A stretch of DNA of 64,000 nt from Gambelia wislizenii. Taxonomy: Eukaryota; Chordata; Lepidosauria; Squamata; Crotaphytidae. Below are positions 10,416 to 20,964 of the stretch, one piece after another; the first letter of the stretch is position 1, and each line of letters begins with the position of its first letter. The stretch lies in NCBI GenBank assembly GCA_030847615.1, contig JAUMIR010000001.1:370504687-370568686 (forward strand), read 5' to 3'. The position numbers and the translations under genes are program-made. The notes under the pieces are model-generated. The model worked only from the letters and a program-made list of their open reading frames with translations, had not been told where the DNA came from and ran no database searches.

Positions 10416-13400
10416 TAGTAGTGGATGTGTAGGTTTCCATTCTCCTTCCCAAGTCCCAACAAAGGAGGAATCAGAGAGCTTGTCCATGTAATGTTACACC
10501 AGTGTAGTATTCTGTCAAAGTACATTTATTTATATGCTTCTTTTAGGACATAATGCTCACATATCTTGGTTACAGTTTAAACATTCTTTGTAATTAATAG
10601 TGACAATTATTTGGTTATTTCAGCTGTGAAAAATAGGTCAATAAAATGCTGGTGTAAATTGTATTTGTGTTTTATTTATTTATATAATCATTTTGTAACC
10701 TATCTCTCAGGCATGCAGGGAAGTTTAATATACTAAAATCATATCCAAAACCAAACCAAACCAAAACAAAACAAAAAGCCTACACCCCCTGGGTAATACC
10801 TTTTATTATTATCAGCTTGTGGAATATGCAAATTACAGTCACAGTAGCAAAATAAACTGATAGAATTACACAAACTGAAATTTGTATTACTTAGAAGATG
10901 CAAAACCACCACGTATTACAGCTGAAGAAAGAAAAGAAGTGGTTCTGAATGGCAGTTCATATAGTAGAAACAAGCTGGATTTTTTTAATTAATGTTTTTA
11001 TGCAACAAACAGCTGTGTGAGTAGAAAATCAATTGAAACTTCTATGAAGCTCCCAGTGGGTTCATAGACAGAGATACAAAGCCTTAGTGCAAAGTGTTTA
11101 GAAATAACATTTCCTGACTTTTTTTTTATTAATAGTAGTTTGCTGAACTTATGGTTTTAAGATGAAGTGGGCTCACTGGGGGCGGGCATGAAAAAAGGAA
11201 CTGAAAAAGAAGGTGTGTTCTATGGGTTTATGAGGCTGACACTCATCTTCATAAATACTGGAGCTTATAGGACAAATTTTATTAAATTACAAGAATAAGT
11301 AATGCCATCTTTACAGTACAATGATATTAAAGAAGCAGTTTCAAGATACAGAGTAAGAAAACATTCAACATCATTGTATGACAGAGAAAAAGGACCAAGA
11401 GAATTTCTGTGAACCCTTTAAAAACATGCCTGGGAAACTTCCTGATACAAATCACTCCAGTCGTAACCATGTTGAGCCAACTGTAAAAAGCCAAAACTTC
11501 TTGAAAATCAAAAGGCAGTTTTCTTGGAAAAGGATGCAGAGATCAAGCATTCATTGGTCCATAGTGAATACAAAATCATCAAGGTTTAAAGATGTTCTGT
11601 GTGTATTTTTTAAAAATCACTTCACTTTGTAAAATCAGATCTCTTTTCCCAATAGTATGCATATATAATGTATATTTCCATTATGAGTTCCAGTGTAGTA
11701 CAGTGCTCTAGATTGGCAGAGAAATGGCAAAATCTCAAATAATAAAAACAGAATGTGAAATGGAAATAGCTGATCATTGCATTGTAAAATCAGATTTAAG
11801 TGGGACTGCAGTTTGCTTTCAATATGGGAATAATTTGGGATATCAGTTTGATCATAGACCTGATTTTTCATTTTTTGCTATTTTTTGAAAAGCCTATTTA
11901 AAGATGTTTTCATAAAATAAAAAAAATTAGGATCTGTCTTAAGAGAAAACTGTGTAAGCCTAGAGGGTTGCTGTTTATTGTATTTTTTAAGTACTCACTG
12001 ATGCATTTTTCTTTGGTTGAAAATGGAATGATTGAATGTGAAGCATGTATGAGGTAAATGGAAGTATATAAAAGTTTGCACATCTCTGTTCCAAGTGGTA
12101 TCAAGATCATGGAGATGTACCTGCACCTCTCAGAAAAAATGTGAGTTTCCTTAGAAATAGTAGCTGATGTGCTGGGCCAGACCAAAGAGAAACCAATCCA
12201 TTTGCTCTTAGTCTAGGGAAATTTGTCTCACTAGCACAATGAGAAATAGCAGCCCACTATTGTGCATCGTATCTAATAACAGATACACAGAACTTGAAAA
12301 TGTTACTTATTGGCCTATGACTCCCAGAATCCATGCTGGCTGTGGAAGGTTTCTGGAATTGTAGGCCAAGAAAAGTAACTTTCCCAAGTTGTACAGGTTC
12401 TTATCCAGAAGGTATCATATGCAGGTTCCATTTTTACATTTGTCTAACATCAACTGCTGTTTATGAATAAGACTAGGATTTAAAAAACCACATTATTTAG
12501 GGTGCAGTCCTATATACCCTTACCTGATGACGACAATGACAATAACATTATTTATTGCAGTGCATTCTATAAATTAATTATATATCTGTAGATGAGTTTA
12601 AAGTACAATAGCTTTATACCTTGAGAATATGACGCATGGATGGATAATTAAGCCAAAGAAAGTGAATGGCTGATTTGCTTCCTGCTCATGAGATACAAAT
12701 GCCAATTTTCTGTGGGTTTTGAAGCTCCATATAGTTGTCCATGTCTTCCTCTAGCCTGTCCATTACTGACTATCCTTTATTGGGCAATTTTACCTATCCA
12801 AGGGCAGATTAAGATTTTCCATATAACATCAAGTGTCTTGGAAGTCTGGAAGATGGCACATTTAAATGGAGGAACCCATTCTGCTGAGGGAGCTTGGGCT
12901 CTAAACATTTGGAATGAGCCATGTGAGCTGTTGGTAGCCTCATGGTCCAAAAGAGTGACCTCTTCAGAATGATTGTGCACTCACTCGGGCTTCCTTTTCT
13001 CTCTCATTCATACACAGAAAGGAGGAGAGACACCACTCACCTGATGCTATCCCATGTCATTGTTGTTTGTGCATAAATATTGCAACCATGGAAGCAGGAG
13101 AGGAATGATCTGTGCAGGTGGTTGGAGAATGCCACGGTCACGTGGGATTGCACTAAGAAGAAGGGGTGCTTCTATGTAAGCAGGAAGTGTCACTTCTGCT
13201 GTAATCCAAGATTCCTTGCCATTGTTACCCGTGTGGCTAGAAATTATGAGAGTGATGAAACCTGTATCTGGGTCCCTTAATGAAGAAAATTCAGTCTGGT
13301 TTGGGTTTTGCTCCCTCTCTCTGTAACTGTATTTTCTGTGCTTTGTGTTGTCTCCTCTGTCTGAGTCTCCAAGGTTTCACAATCCTGGTGAATGCCAGCA

Positions 13401-14566
13401 GAGTTATTTTTATGGTAAACTGATACCTTAAAAACAAGACTAAACTACATAAGCAATGAGGAGATGAAACGAGTGCCCACATAAATCTGTGTTGGTGACA
13501 GAGGGTGCTTCACTGACAAGCGATAACTGCAGGGGCAATGTAGGCTGAATATATAACCTATGATATTGGGTTTGGTAAATGTCATTGTTGGACATAAAAG
13601 CAGGGTGTACTTAAAATGCATAGCAATTAAAAATCATTTCCATGTGGTTGTGGGATTGTTATGGTGTCTCTGTAAGGAAGAAATCTGTGTTAAATTCATG
13701 AGTATGATGTATGTGTGATAATAGTATTTCTCCTGTGAAAGATTTGTATGGCGGTAGAGAGGAAATTTTAAAGGGTGGCAGTGTCTACAATTTTTTTTTA
13801 AGCCTTATGGATGGTGGGCTTGTCCCCCTGATAACTAGCCTGCTGTTTGTCAGGTTCTTGAAGAAGAAAATGTAGCGTAAGCAAAAGGGGAGAAAGAGCC
13901 ATGAATTTAATAGCAATGAATTCTGCAAAGGTGATCCTTTTAGTGCTGAAACCATGAATTCATCCTTCTGTTTCTGAGGGGCTCATCATTAGTGGTCTCT
14001 ACCTTTTCAGCTAATGAAGAACATACTGTTTCCTGATCTCTGAGTGACATTTCTTGTAGTATAAGAAACCAAGTAAGGCTTAATTAAATTGGAAGGTAAT
14101 TGTACTGTAATGTTGTTCAGTCTTTTAATGTGTTTCTTTACACACAACATGTCAGCACTAGAGAGAGGATTCCAGATTCGTGATACTTTCTGATCAAGAG
14201 TGGGCAACCTCAGATAGTGAAGGCTTTATTCATTCATTTATTTATTTATCTTGCCCCTCAGCCAAAGAGTCTCCCACAGTGGCCTACAAATTAGCATTTT
14301 GACAGTTGTCTGCCTGCTATCAGGTGCACAGTCTAAATAAGACAGGACACACAAGGAAAAGGGAATGGCAGTGGGAAGGAATTAAGTCCAGCATATACTG
14401 TTCACTCTTCTCTCCCTCAGAGGCCATAGCAGTGGCAGTTGGGATGGAGGAAGGGCCTTTTCTCAGCTGCTGGGCCAATCACATTTGCCTCCACCCTCAT
14501 TTGCTGGACACTGCTCTGCTGCTGCACTGTTGAAATCTGTTGCTTAAGAGAGTGGCCAAAAATCTG
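10416..14566. other. Intronic sequence, no gene recognised
   Basis: AT-rich stretch of about 4.1 kb. It includes a relic with CTCCCAGAATCCATGCTGGC (about 12325) typical of squamate MITEs, and a short AT-rich repeat tail near 14225-14290. No conserved-looking open frame was seen. Confidence 0.45.
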
Positions 14567-14695
14567 TTTCCCAGTGGAGAGGGCTCCAGAGCATCCACAT
14601 GCTTGGGGTTGTCCCTCCCACTTGCTCCTAGTAGGCAGGTAACAGAGTACTTTTGAACTGCCCACCGGTGAGGTCATCTAGGAGGGACGACCCCC
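14567..14695 (+). repeat. Left terminal inverted repeat of DIRS copy C
   Basis: 14606-14695 is the reverse complement of 19440-19529 almost base for base (core GAGGTCATCTAGGAGGGACG). The outer 14567-14605 instead matches the internal complementary region at 19222-19261 in reverse. The two outer tips therefore differ, as is usual for DIRS split ends. Confidence 0.88.
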
Positions 14696-14818
14696 GGCTT
14701 GTTCCAGCCAGCCTTGGGCTCCGGCAACCATTCCCGGGGGGAGGACTTGCGGCTTCCCAGGGCCCCCAATCCCCCGCCTACCGTCACCATCACCCCCGAT
14801 GCGGTCGCGGTTGGCTCC

Positions 14819-16261
14819 ATGCCGAGCCCTGACGCGGACCAGGCGCAACAGCCCCACAAACCTCCTGCACCCCGCGGGGGCGGCAAGGGAAGGGGCACGG
14901 ACAAGGGGAAGTCTAAGCGCCCTAGACCGATGGGGGACACAGGAAGGGCACCGGGGGAGGGTTTCACGAGGGCGGAGGAGCTCCCCGGCCCAAGCAACAT
15001 TGAGAATCGCCCCGTGGCCCCTCATAGACCCCCCAGTGATGAGGAGGATGAGGGATGGAGCACGGAGGGGGCGCAGCCTCCAGAGAAGCGCCCAAGACCT
15101 GACCCGCGGGTGGAGGAGGAGAGTACCCATGATGAGGACGTAGTGTCTCTATACTCATCATTGGGGGAGGATCCTGATCCAGATGAGCAATCAGAGAGAG
15201 AGGAAGGGGAGTTGTCGGAGGAGGAACAGGAGGAAGTGACGCCCCGATCTTCAGCGTGCCATTTTCTACAGGATGATTTTGAGGTCCTACTGAAGAAGGC
15301 GGTCAGAACTCTGGGCCTGAAACTCCCTACCCTACCTCAATCGCAAATGGATCCAGACCTACCTGAGATTTCTGGAGAATTTTTTCCTGAATCCCAAGGG
15401 GCAGCGCTGGAAATGCCAGTTCCAGCCGCAGTTATGCGATTAATCTGTGATGAATGGAAGACGCGAGCTGTGGCTAGGCCACAGCCAGCATTGGCAAAGA
15501 AACTCTATGCCCTCCCCAAGAAGGTGATGGGAAAACAACAAGTCCCACTCATTGATGCGCCTGTCTCGGAACTGGTCTCTTCTGCGATCTTCTGCAAGGA
15601 TGGTGAGGAGACCTTGAAGGTGCCTGAGGATAGACGCATGGACATCGCACTCAAAAGAACCCACGATGCCATATCCCTGGCAATCAGAGCGTCCACCACA
15701 GCTACCATGATGGCTCGCGCGGCAATACATTGGGCCAAGGATGCCCTGAAGGACGTACCGAAGGCACACACTAGAACACGTCAGGATCTCAACAAGTTGA
15801 CGAAGGTCTCCGCCTTCCTGGCGGACAGCACCTTAGACTCTATGCAATTCTGCGCAAGGGCCCAGGCAGCTGCGGTAGCGGCAAGACGACAGGTGTGGCT
15901 AAAATCATGGAATGCGGACTTCAAGTCAAAGCAGAACCTGGTTGCCTCTCCGTTTCTTGGAGAAAAACTATTTGGTGAATCCCTGGAACCAGTCCTGGTG
16001 GAGGATAAGGACAAAAAGAAGAAGACCTTGGCATCCGCCCGCAAGCGCGAAGAAAGGAGGCCTGCGAGAAGGTACCGGCCCTTTCGAGACTCAGGGAGCC
16101 ACCAGGGGTCGACTTCGACACCGCAAACCAGCTCCAGAGACTACAGACCCTCCAGGCCTCGTTGGGGGGACAGCAGATATAATCGTCGGAGCCAGCAGAG
16201 CAGCGCGGGAAAATCGGGTCAATCCCAGTCAACAAAGCCCACTAATAAGTCTCAACAATGA
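14819..16261 (+). CDS. DIRS ORF1, gag-like structural protein
   Basis: An intact 480-codon frame from the ATG at 14819; the frame is open upstream to 14699 without another ATG. The N-terminal third is disordered: Pro/Arg-rich, then a strongly acidic stretch (GEDPDPDEQSEREEGELSEE region, about residues 125-150). A globular middle section follows (about residues 160-370, LLKKAVRTLGLKL onward, with alanine-rich helices). The C-terminus is basic and Ser/Arg/Gln-rich. This layout suits a gag-like nucleic-acid-binding protein of DIRS elements; no zinc knuckle is seen. It ends just before the RT region. The assignment rests mainly on position in the element. Confidence 0.75.
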   Translation: MPSPDADQAQQPHKPPAPRGGGKGRGTDKGKSKRPRPMGDTGRAPGEGFTRAEELPGPSNIENRPVAPHRPPSDEEDEGWSTEGAQPPEKRPRPDPRVEEESTHDEDVVSLYSSLGEDPDPDEQSEREEGELSEEEQEEVTPRSSACHFLQDDFEVLLKKAVRTLGLKLPTLPQSQMDPDLPEISGEFFPESQGAALEMPVPAAVMRLICDEWKTRAVARPQPALAKKLYALPKKVMGKQQVPLIDAPVSELVSSAIFCKDGEETLKVPEDRRMDIALKRTHDAISLAIRASTTATMMARAAIHWAKDALKDVPKAHTRTRQDLNKLTKVSAFLADSTLDSMQFCARAQAAAVAARRQVWLKSWNADFKSKQNLVASPFLGEKLFGESLEPVLVEDKDKKKKTLASARKREERRPARRYRPFRDSGSHQGSTSTPQTSSRDYRPSRPRWGDSRYNRRSQQSSAGKSGQSQSTKPTNKSQQ

Positions 16262-16298
16262 CGGTGCCCTCCCGGTGGGAGGAAGACTTCAGGCCTTC

Positions 16299-18145
16299 AT
16301 GGGGATTTGGGAAAACACTACCTCGGACAAGTGGGTCCTGCAGTCCATCAGACTGGGATACCGGATAGAGTTCTCTCGAACCCCCCCCCCCCACGTTGGT
16401 TCGTGCCCACCCCGTCACACAGGGACCCAGACAAACAGCGACTGATGATCGAGGCCATCCAGCGTCTCTCCCAGATAGGAGCCATAGAGGAAGTGCAGCA
16501 AGACCAACTAGGGAAGGGCTGTTACTCAATACTGTTCCTGGTCCCCAAAAAGAATGGAACCTGGAGAGTGGTCCTAAACCTCAAGGGGGTCAACAAGTTC
16601 ATCAAGAAACGAAAGTTCAGGATGGAGACTCTGCAACACATCGTAGAATCCGTTCGACCGGGGGACTTCATGTCCTCGCTGGATTTACAGGATGCGTACC
16701 TCCACATCCCGATCCATCGGGATCATCGACAGTTCCTGTGTTTCTGCTACAATGGCAGGCACTTCCAGTACAGGGCGCTCCCCTTTGGCCTATCATCAGC
16801 CCCCAGAGTCTTCACAAAGATTTTGGTGACACTAGTGGCAAACTGGCGTCGATCGGGAGTACATGTCTATCCATACTTGGACGACTTGTTGATACGTTCC
16901 GCATCCCGTCAGGAGGCGGTGAGGGAAGTGCGACTCATCCTGGATTCCCTTCTCTTCCTTGGCTTCCAGATCAACTTCGAGAAGAGCTCCCTGCTACCGG
17001 CACAACAGATCCAACATTTGGGAGCGATATTGGACTCTGTGAGTGGGCAGGTCCGCCTAACTCCAGAGCGGATCAGCTCAATCCACAGGACAATACGGAA
17101 GGTGCTCTCAACTCCCAGGACGAGCATCATGATGCTGGCCAAGCTCCAGGGCCTCATGATAGCAACGGTCGACTGCCTCCCCTGGGCGAGATTTCACACA
17201 AGGACGCTGCAGTGGTTCCTTCTCCCCTTCCAGCAGGAGATAGCCAACAGAACACACCGTGCAGTACGGATACCGCAGGAAGTCAAGAAGTCATTTCGCT
17301 GGTGGCTCTCTCCGTCCATCCACAAGGGCAGACCCCTATGACAGCAGGACAGAATCCAGATCACCATGGATGCCAGCCTAAGGGGATGGGGTGCACACTG
17401 CGGACCCCAACTGGCGCAGGGAAGGTGGTCGGCAAGGGAGGCGATGCACAGCATCAACTGGCTAGAGCTCAGGGCAGTCAGGCTGGCCCTTCGGGCATTC
17501 GGCGACACAGTAAGGAACAAGGCGGTGTTGGTACGTACGGACAACGTCACAACGAAAGCGCACATAAACCACCAGGGAGGAACGAGGTCCCAGGTGCTGA
17601 TGGCAGAGTCGACCCGCCTCTTGAGGTGGGCAGAGAGGAACATCACGTCGATAACAGCCGAGCACCTCCGGGGAGACCTCAACCTGACGGCAGTTTGGCT
17701 GAGCAGATCGGACATCGACCAGGGAGAGTGGAGTCTTCACCAGGAGGTGTTCGATGCCATTACCCAGCACCTGGGCCGCCCGGAGATAAACCTCCTGGCA
17801 TCACCAGTGAATGCAAAGCTCCCACGCTTCTTCTCCCGATACATTACGAAAGGGGCAGAGGACATGGACGCACTGTCATGCCCGTGGCCCCCGGTACTAT
17901 TCTACGCGTTTCCTCCAATTCATCTGATTTCCAGACTGATCAACAGAATAAGAGCAGAGAAAGCGGAGGTAATTTTAATCGCACCAGAATGGCCACGAAG
18001 GAGCTGGTTTCCGGAGATCCTAGACCTCCAGGTGGACACGGCAACAATCCCAATACGAGAGGATCTGTTGGCTCAAGGGCAAGTGTTCCACCTGGATCCA
18101 GCCTGGCTACAGTTCCGCGCGTGGAGATTGCACGGCAGATGTTAG
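16299..18145 (+). pseudogene. DIRS reverse transcriptase-RNase H, two lesions
   Basis: The start is best at the ATG at 16299 (MGIWENT), in a frame that runs to the C tract. After 16392 the RT continues one frame away. RT boxes: VPKKNGTWRVVLNLKG, SSLDLQDAYLHIPIH, YRALPFGLSSAPRVF and catalytic YLDD at 16874-16885. A single in-frame TGA at 17339-17341 separates RT from RNase H. The RNase H boxes are ITMDAS (17369), WLELRAV, VRTDNVTTKAH and TAVWLSRSD, so its acidic residues are retained. A DIRS-type connection domain follows, up to 18145. It is nearly intact, but broken as it stands unless the C-tract length is an assembly error and the stop is read through. Confidence 0.85.
16396..17988 (+). other. 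Open overlapping frame upstream of the recombinase
   Basis: The recombinase frame has no stop for about 531 codons across the RT-RNase H region. The predicted sequence is Pro/Gly/Gln/Ser-rich and matches no domain I know. It could be a disordered recombinase extension, a passive consequence of RT codon composition, or both. There is no direct evidence of translation. Confidence 0.4.
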
Positions 18146-19173
18146 CAGAGAAAGGATACTTGCGCCATGTGGTCAGAACGATCTTGGCGTCTAGGCGGGA
18201 GTCCACGCAACGTATATACGAATACACCTTCCGGGTTTTCCGGTGGTGGTGCAGGCGAAAGGAGCTGGACTTCAGGGAGGTGTCAGTTCCTGTACTGTTG
18301 GAATTCCTGCAGGATGGCGTACAGGCCGGACTTCGTCCGAACACTATAAAGAGACAGGTAGCGGCTATCACTTCATTTTTGCACCCAGAGCAGGCGTCCT
18401 TGGTGTCCGCTCATCCTCATATTCGACGATTCATCAAAGGTCTGTCGAACTTAGCGCCCCCGACAGTGCATAGATTCCCGACATGGGACCTTCATACAGT
18501 GCTAAAGGGCCTAACGACAGCGCCGTTTGAACCTCTTCGTGAGGTACCTCTGAAGTTTCTGACATGGAAGGTCCTATTCTTGGTGGCAATCACGTCAGCC
18601 TGCAAGGTGTCGGAACTGGCAGCAATGTCGACCAGATGGGACCTGTGCGTCTTCAGAGAGGACTCGGTGGTCATCAGACTCCGCCCAGATTTCAGACCAA
18701 AGGTGGACTCTGCGTTTCACAGATCCCAGGAGATCGTGCTCCCTTCCTTCTGCCCGAACCCGGAGAGGGAGCTGGAGCGGATTTGGCATACTCTAGATGT
18801 ACGCAGGGCACTAAAGATCTACCTCAAGCGGACAGCTCAGTTTAGGACCTCTGAGGCCTTGTTTGTATCACCGCATCCCAAATTTCTGGGAAGGAAGGTG
18901 TCCCCTTCCACTCTGGGTCGGTGGATCAGATGCTGCATCACAACGGTGTATGAAGCACAGCACAAGCAGGCGCCGGATGGTATCCTGGCGCATTCCACCC
19001 GAAGTGCGGCGACTTCAGCGGTGTGGGAGAAGGACGCTCCGCTGGAGGAGATCTGTAAGGCAGCTACGTGGAAATCCTCATCTACCTTTGTAAGACACTA
19101 TAGACTGGACAAATGGCAATCCGCGGAAGCCGCCTTCGGCAGAAGAGTATTGCAGCAGATCGTCCAGCCGTAG
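17989..19173 (+). CDS. DIRS tyrosine recombinase, catalytic Arg replaced
   Basis: About 394 codons from the ATG at 17989, overlapping the end of the RT-RNase H frame. An N-terminal SAM-like core-binding domain (about residues 55-150, STQRIYEYTFRVFRWWC) precedes the catalytic domain. Boxes: SACKVSELAAMS with Cys TGC at 18601-18603, where copy A has Arg; HSTR at 18991-19002, intact; HYRLD with nucleophile Tyr at 19099-19101, intact. The frame is unbroken, but loss of the first Arg would be expected to abolish strand transfer in this family. The same frame is open upstream to 16396, so a much longer N-terminal extension is possible. This start was chosen because homology begins after it. Confidence 0.85.
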   Translation: MATKELVSGDPRPPGGHGNNPNTRGSVGSRASVPPGSSLATVPRVEIARQMLAEKGYLRHVVRTILASRRESTQRIYEYTFRVFRWWCRRKELDFREVSVPVLLEFLQDGVQAGLRPNTIKRQVAAITSFLHPEQASLVSAHPHIRRFIKGLSNLAPPTVHRFPTWDLHTVLKGLTTAPFEPLREVPLKFLTWKVLFLVAITSACKVSELAAMSTRWDLCVFREDSVVIRLRPDFRPKVDSAFHRSQEIVLPSFCPNPERELERIWHTLDVRRALKIYLKRTAQFRTSEALFVSPHPKFLGRKVSPSTLGRWIRCCITTVYEAQHKQAPDGILAHSTRSAATSAVWEKDAPLEEICKAATWKSSSTFVRHYRLDKWQSAEAAFGRRVLQQIVQP

Positions 19174-19221
19174 AGACTGCAGAGCTCGCCCGGCCCTCCC
19201 ATCTTGAGAGCTTGCGACATC

Positions 19222-19320
19222 CCAAGCATGCGGATGCTCTGGAGCCCTCTCCACTGGGAAAAGGAACGTTGTCTTACCTGTGATACGTTCTTTTCCATTG
19301 TAGAGGCGAAGAGCATCCGG
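19222..19320 (+). repeat. Internal complementary region of DIRS copy C
   Basis: The left half (19222-19261) is the reverse complement of the left tip 14567-14605. The right half (about 19270-19320, TACCTGTGATACGTTCTTTT) is the reverse complement of the right tip 19541-19588. The two meet at about AACGTTGTC (19265-19273). Splicing both termini together in one internal segment is the diagnostic DIRS arrangement that templates circle formation. Confidence 0.9.
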
Positions 19321-19439
19321 GCCCACCCAGGGCGAGCAAGTGCGGTGGTTAAGAAGACATTGTCAGAAGTTTTTTGTACAGACAGCCGGAAGTTTCAGAT
19401 GCTACTACGTCACGAGGCTGTGTTATAGACTGGCCAGCT

Positions 19440-19593
19440 GGGGGTCGTCCCTCCTAGATGACCTCACCGGTGGGCAGTTCAAAAGTACTCTGTTACCTGC
19501 CTACTAGGAGCAAGTGGGAGGGACAACCCCAAGCATGCGGATGCTCTTCGCCTCTACACTGGAAAAGAACGTATCACAGGTAAGACCAACGTT
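19440..19593 (+). repeat. Right terminal inverted repeat of DIRS copy C
   Basis: The inner 90 bases mirror the left repeat. The outer part (19530-19593) mirrors the internal complementary region and ends at about CAACGTT, after which the T-rich flank begins. Confidence 0.88.
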
Positions 19594-19930
19594 TCTTTTT
19601 CTTCCTTTTAAAACAAAACACACAGGGAGTGTGCAACTTGTTTTTAAGCTGAACTACACTTTTGGGAGCACAGCTTAATTTAAAAACAGGATCCATACTT
19701 GTCTTACTTTAAAAAACATGAGGAGCATGTTTTTGCTGTTGTGCTGCCAAATTTAAGTGGCACACAAAATGAAGAAGGTGTGCGCGCGCACACACGTGCA
19801 TGTTCATGTAACTTGTACGTTTAGATTAGATTATGTAGTGTCAAAGTGTCTCTTGTGGAAGCCCTGGAGCTCTTCAGTTGGGAGGTAGTATTTGCAGGCA
19901 GGCCCCCTTGAAAGAAAATCTCCTTGTGGC

Positions 19931-19999
19931 TAGTCTTTACTTTACTTTACTTTACTTTACTTTACTTTACTTTACTTTACTTTACTTTACTTTACTTTC
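19931..19999. repeat. (CTTTA)n microsatellite
   Basis: About 13 near-perfect tandem copies of the 5-base unit. Confidence 0.95.
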
Positions 20000-20536
20000 A
20001 GTGTCTAGATCAGACCTGCACAACTTGGCAGTAGGTAGGGGCCAAAATTAAAATACACGAAACTTCTCTAGGCCACAGAAGAATTAATTGAGTAATTAAG
20101 AATTAACGAGCATTCTTAATGGTACCCACTTAAATATTTGCTAAATAAAGATCTATAGAACTTGTTTGTTGATGTGTTTAAGCCTTATTAAATAATGACC
20201 CAGTGTAGCCAGACTTTTGACCCTCAACTTCAGTTTGAATAAAGCCCCAAATTAAAGTTAAGGTTACCAAGAGGGCTTAACTTTAGCATGGTTGTGACCA
20301 TAATCTTTTCCTTCTCAGAAGAAAAAGCTTTATAATCAACTTCAGTTTTTTAAAAAAAGCACATAGTGCTGCTAAAATGAAGTTTTTCATCATAAACTAA
20401 GGAAGGCACTTTCTGGAGATAAAATTCTGCATGATGAAATAAAACACAAGTTACAGAACTTTAAATGGCTGTTTAGAAGAAGAGATAAAAAAATATCATT
20501 CTTGAGAGTGTGACAATTATTTTATTTGAAAAAATC

Positions 20537-20629
20537 CACATTTATTTCTGTAAGATAAACAGATTTTGTAAGATGAACAGCATCCTCTAAACTTCAGAGG
20601 ATGCTGTTTATCTTACAGAAATAAATGTG
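20537..20629. repeat. Hairpin with duplicated stem unit
   Basis: Arms 20537-20562 and 20604-20629 are perfect 26-base reverse complements. A second stem of 11 bases (20578-20588 with 20596-20606) lies inside. TGTAAGATAAACAG is also repeated in tandem with one change. Confidence 0.85.
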
Positions 20630-20964
20630 AAACAGTCTGAAGAGTTCAGCCATCATGTTCTCAAACAATTCTAACTTACTTTCAATACTTTGATGGAATG
20701 AATAATACATTTACATTAGTTACAATTTTTCACATTGATTAACTGCCCATGTTCACCCTGTTGGACACATTTGGAAGAGGTCTTGTTTATGGTTTGTCAA
20801 TGATAAATTCCCCAGACTTTAACTGGATTTATAATGCCATATAAGAGAGTTCAGGATTGCAAGCAAACAATCTTGACACTTTTAAGATACATTATCATCC
20901 TAAAAAGATAGACTTAGGAGATGTACACATTTCCCACATTATGAGTAGTTATATAGAATCATTT

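Larger units (their letters stand above)
14567..19593 (+). mobile_element. Near-complete DIRS retrotransposon (copy C)
   Basis: All hallmarks of the DIRS order are present. There is a left inverted repeat (14567-14695), a gag-like ORF, RT-RNase H, a tyrosine recombinase, an internal complementary region (19222-19320) and a right inverted repeat (19440-19593). DIRS elements make no target duplication on integration, and none is seen. Base composition is clearly richer in G+C than the flanking intron. Lesions: a frame change at a 12-C tract (16381-16392), one in-frame TGA in RT-RNase H (17339-17341), and Cys at the first catalytic Arg position of the recombinase. The left tip appears about 10 bases shorter than the internal complementary region predicts. 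Confidence 0.92.

Noticed and set aside
14674..15130. Long minus-strand frames opposite DIRS ORF1
   Set aside because: G+C-rich shadow frames of the plus-strand gag-like ORF.
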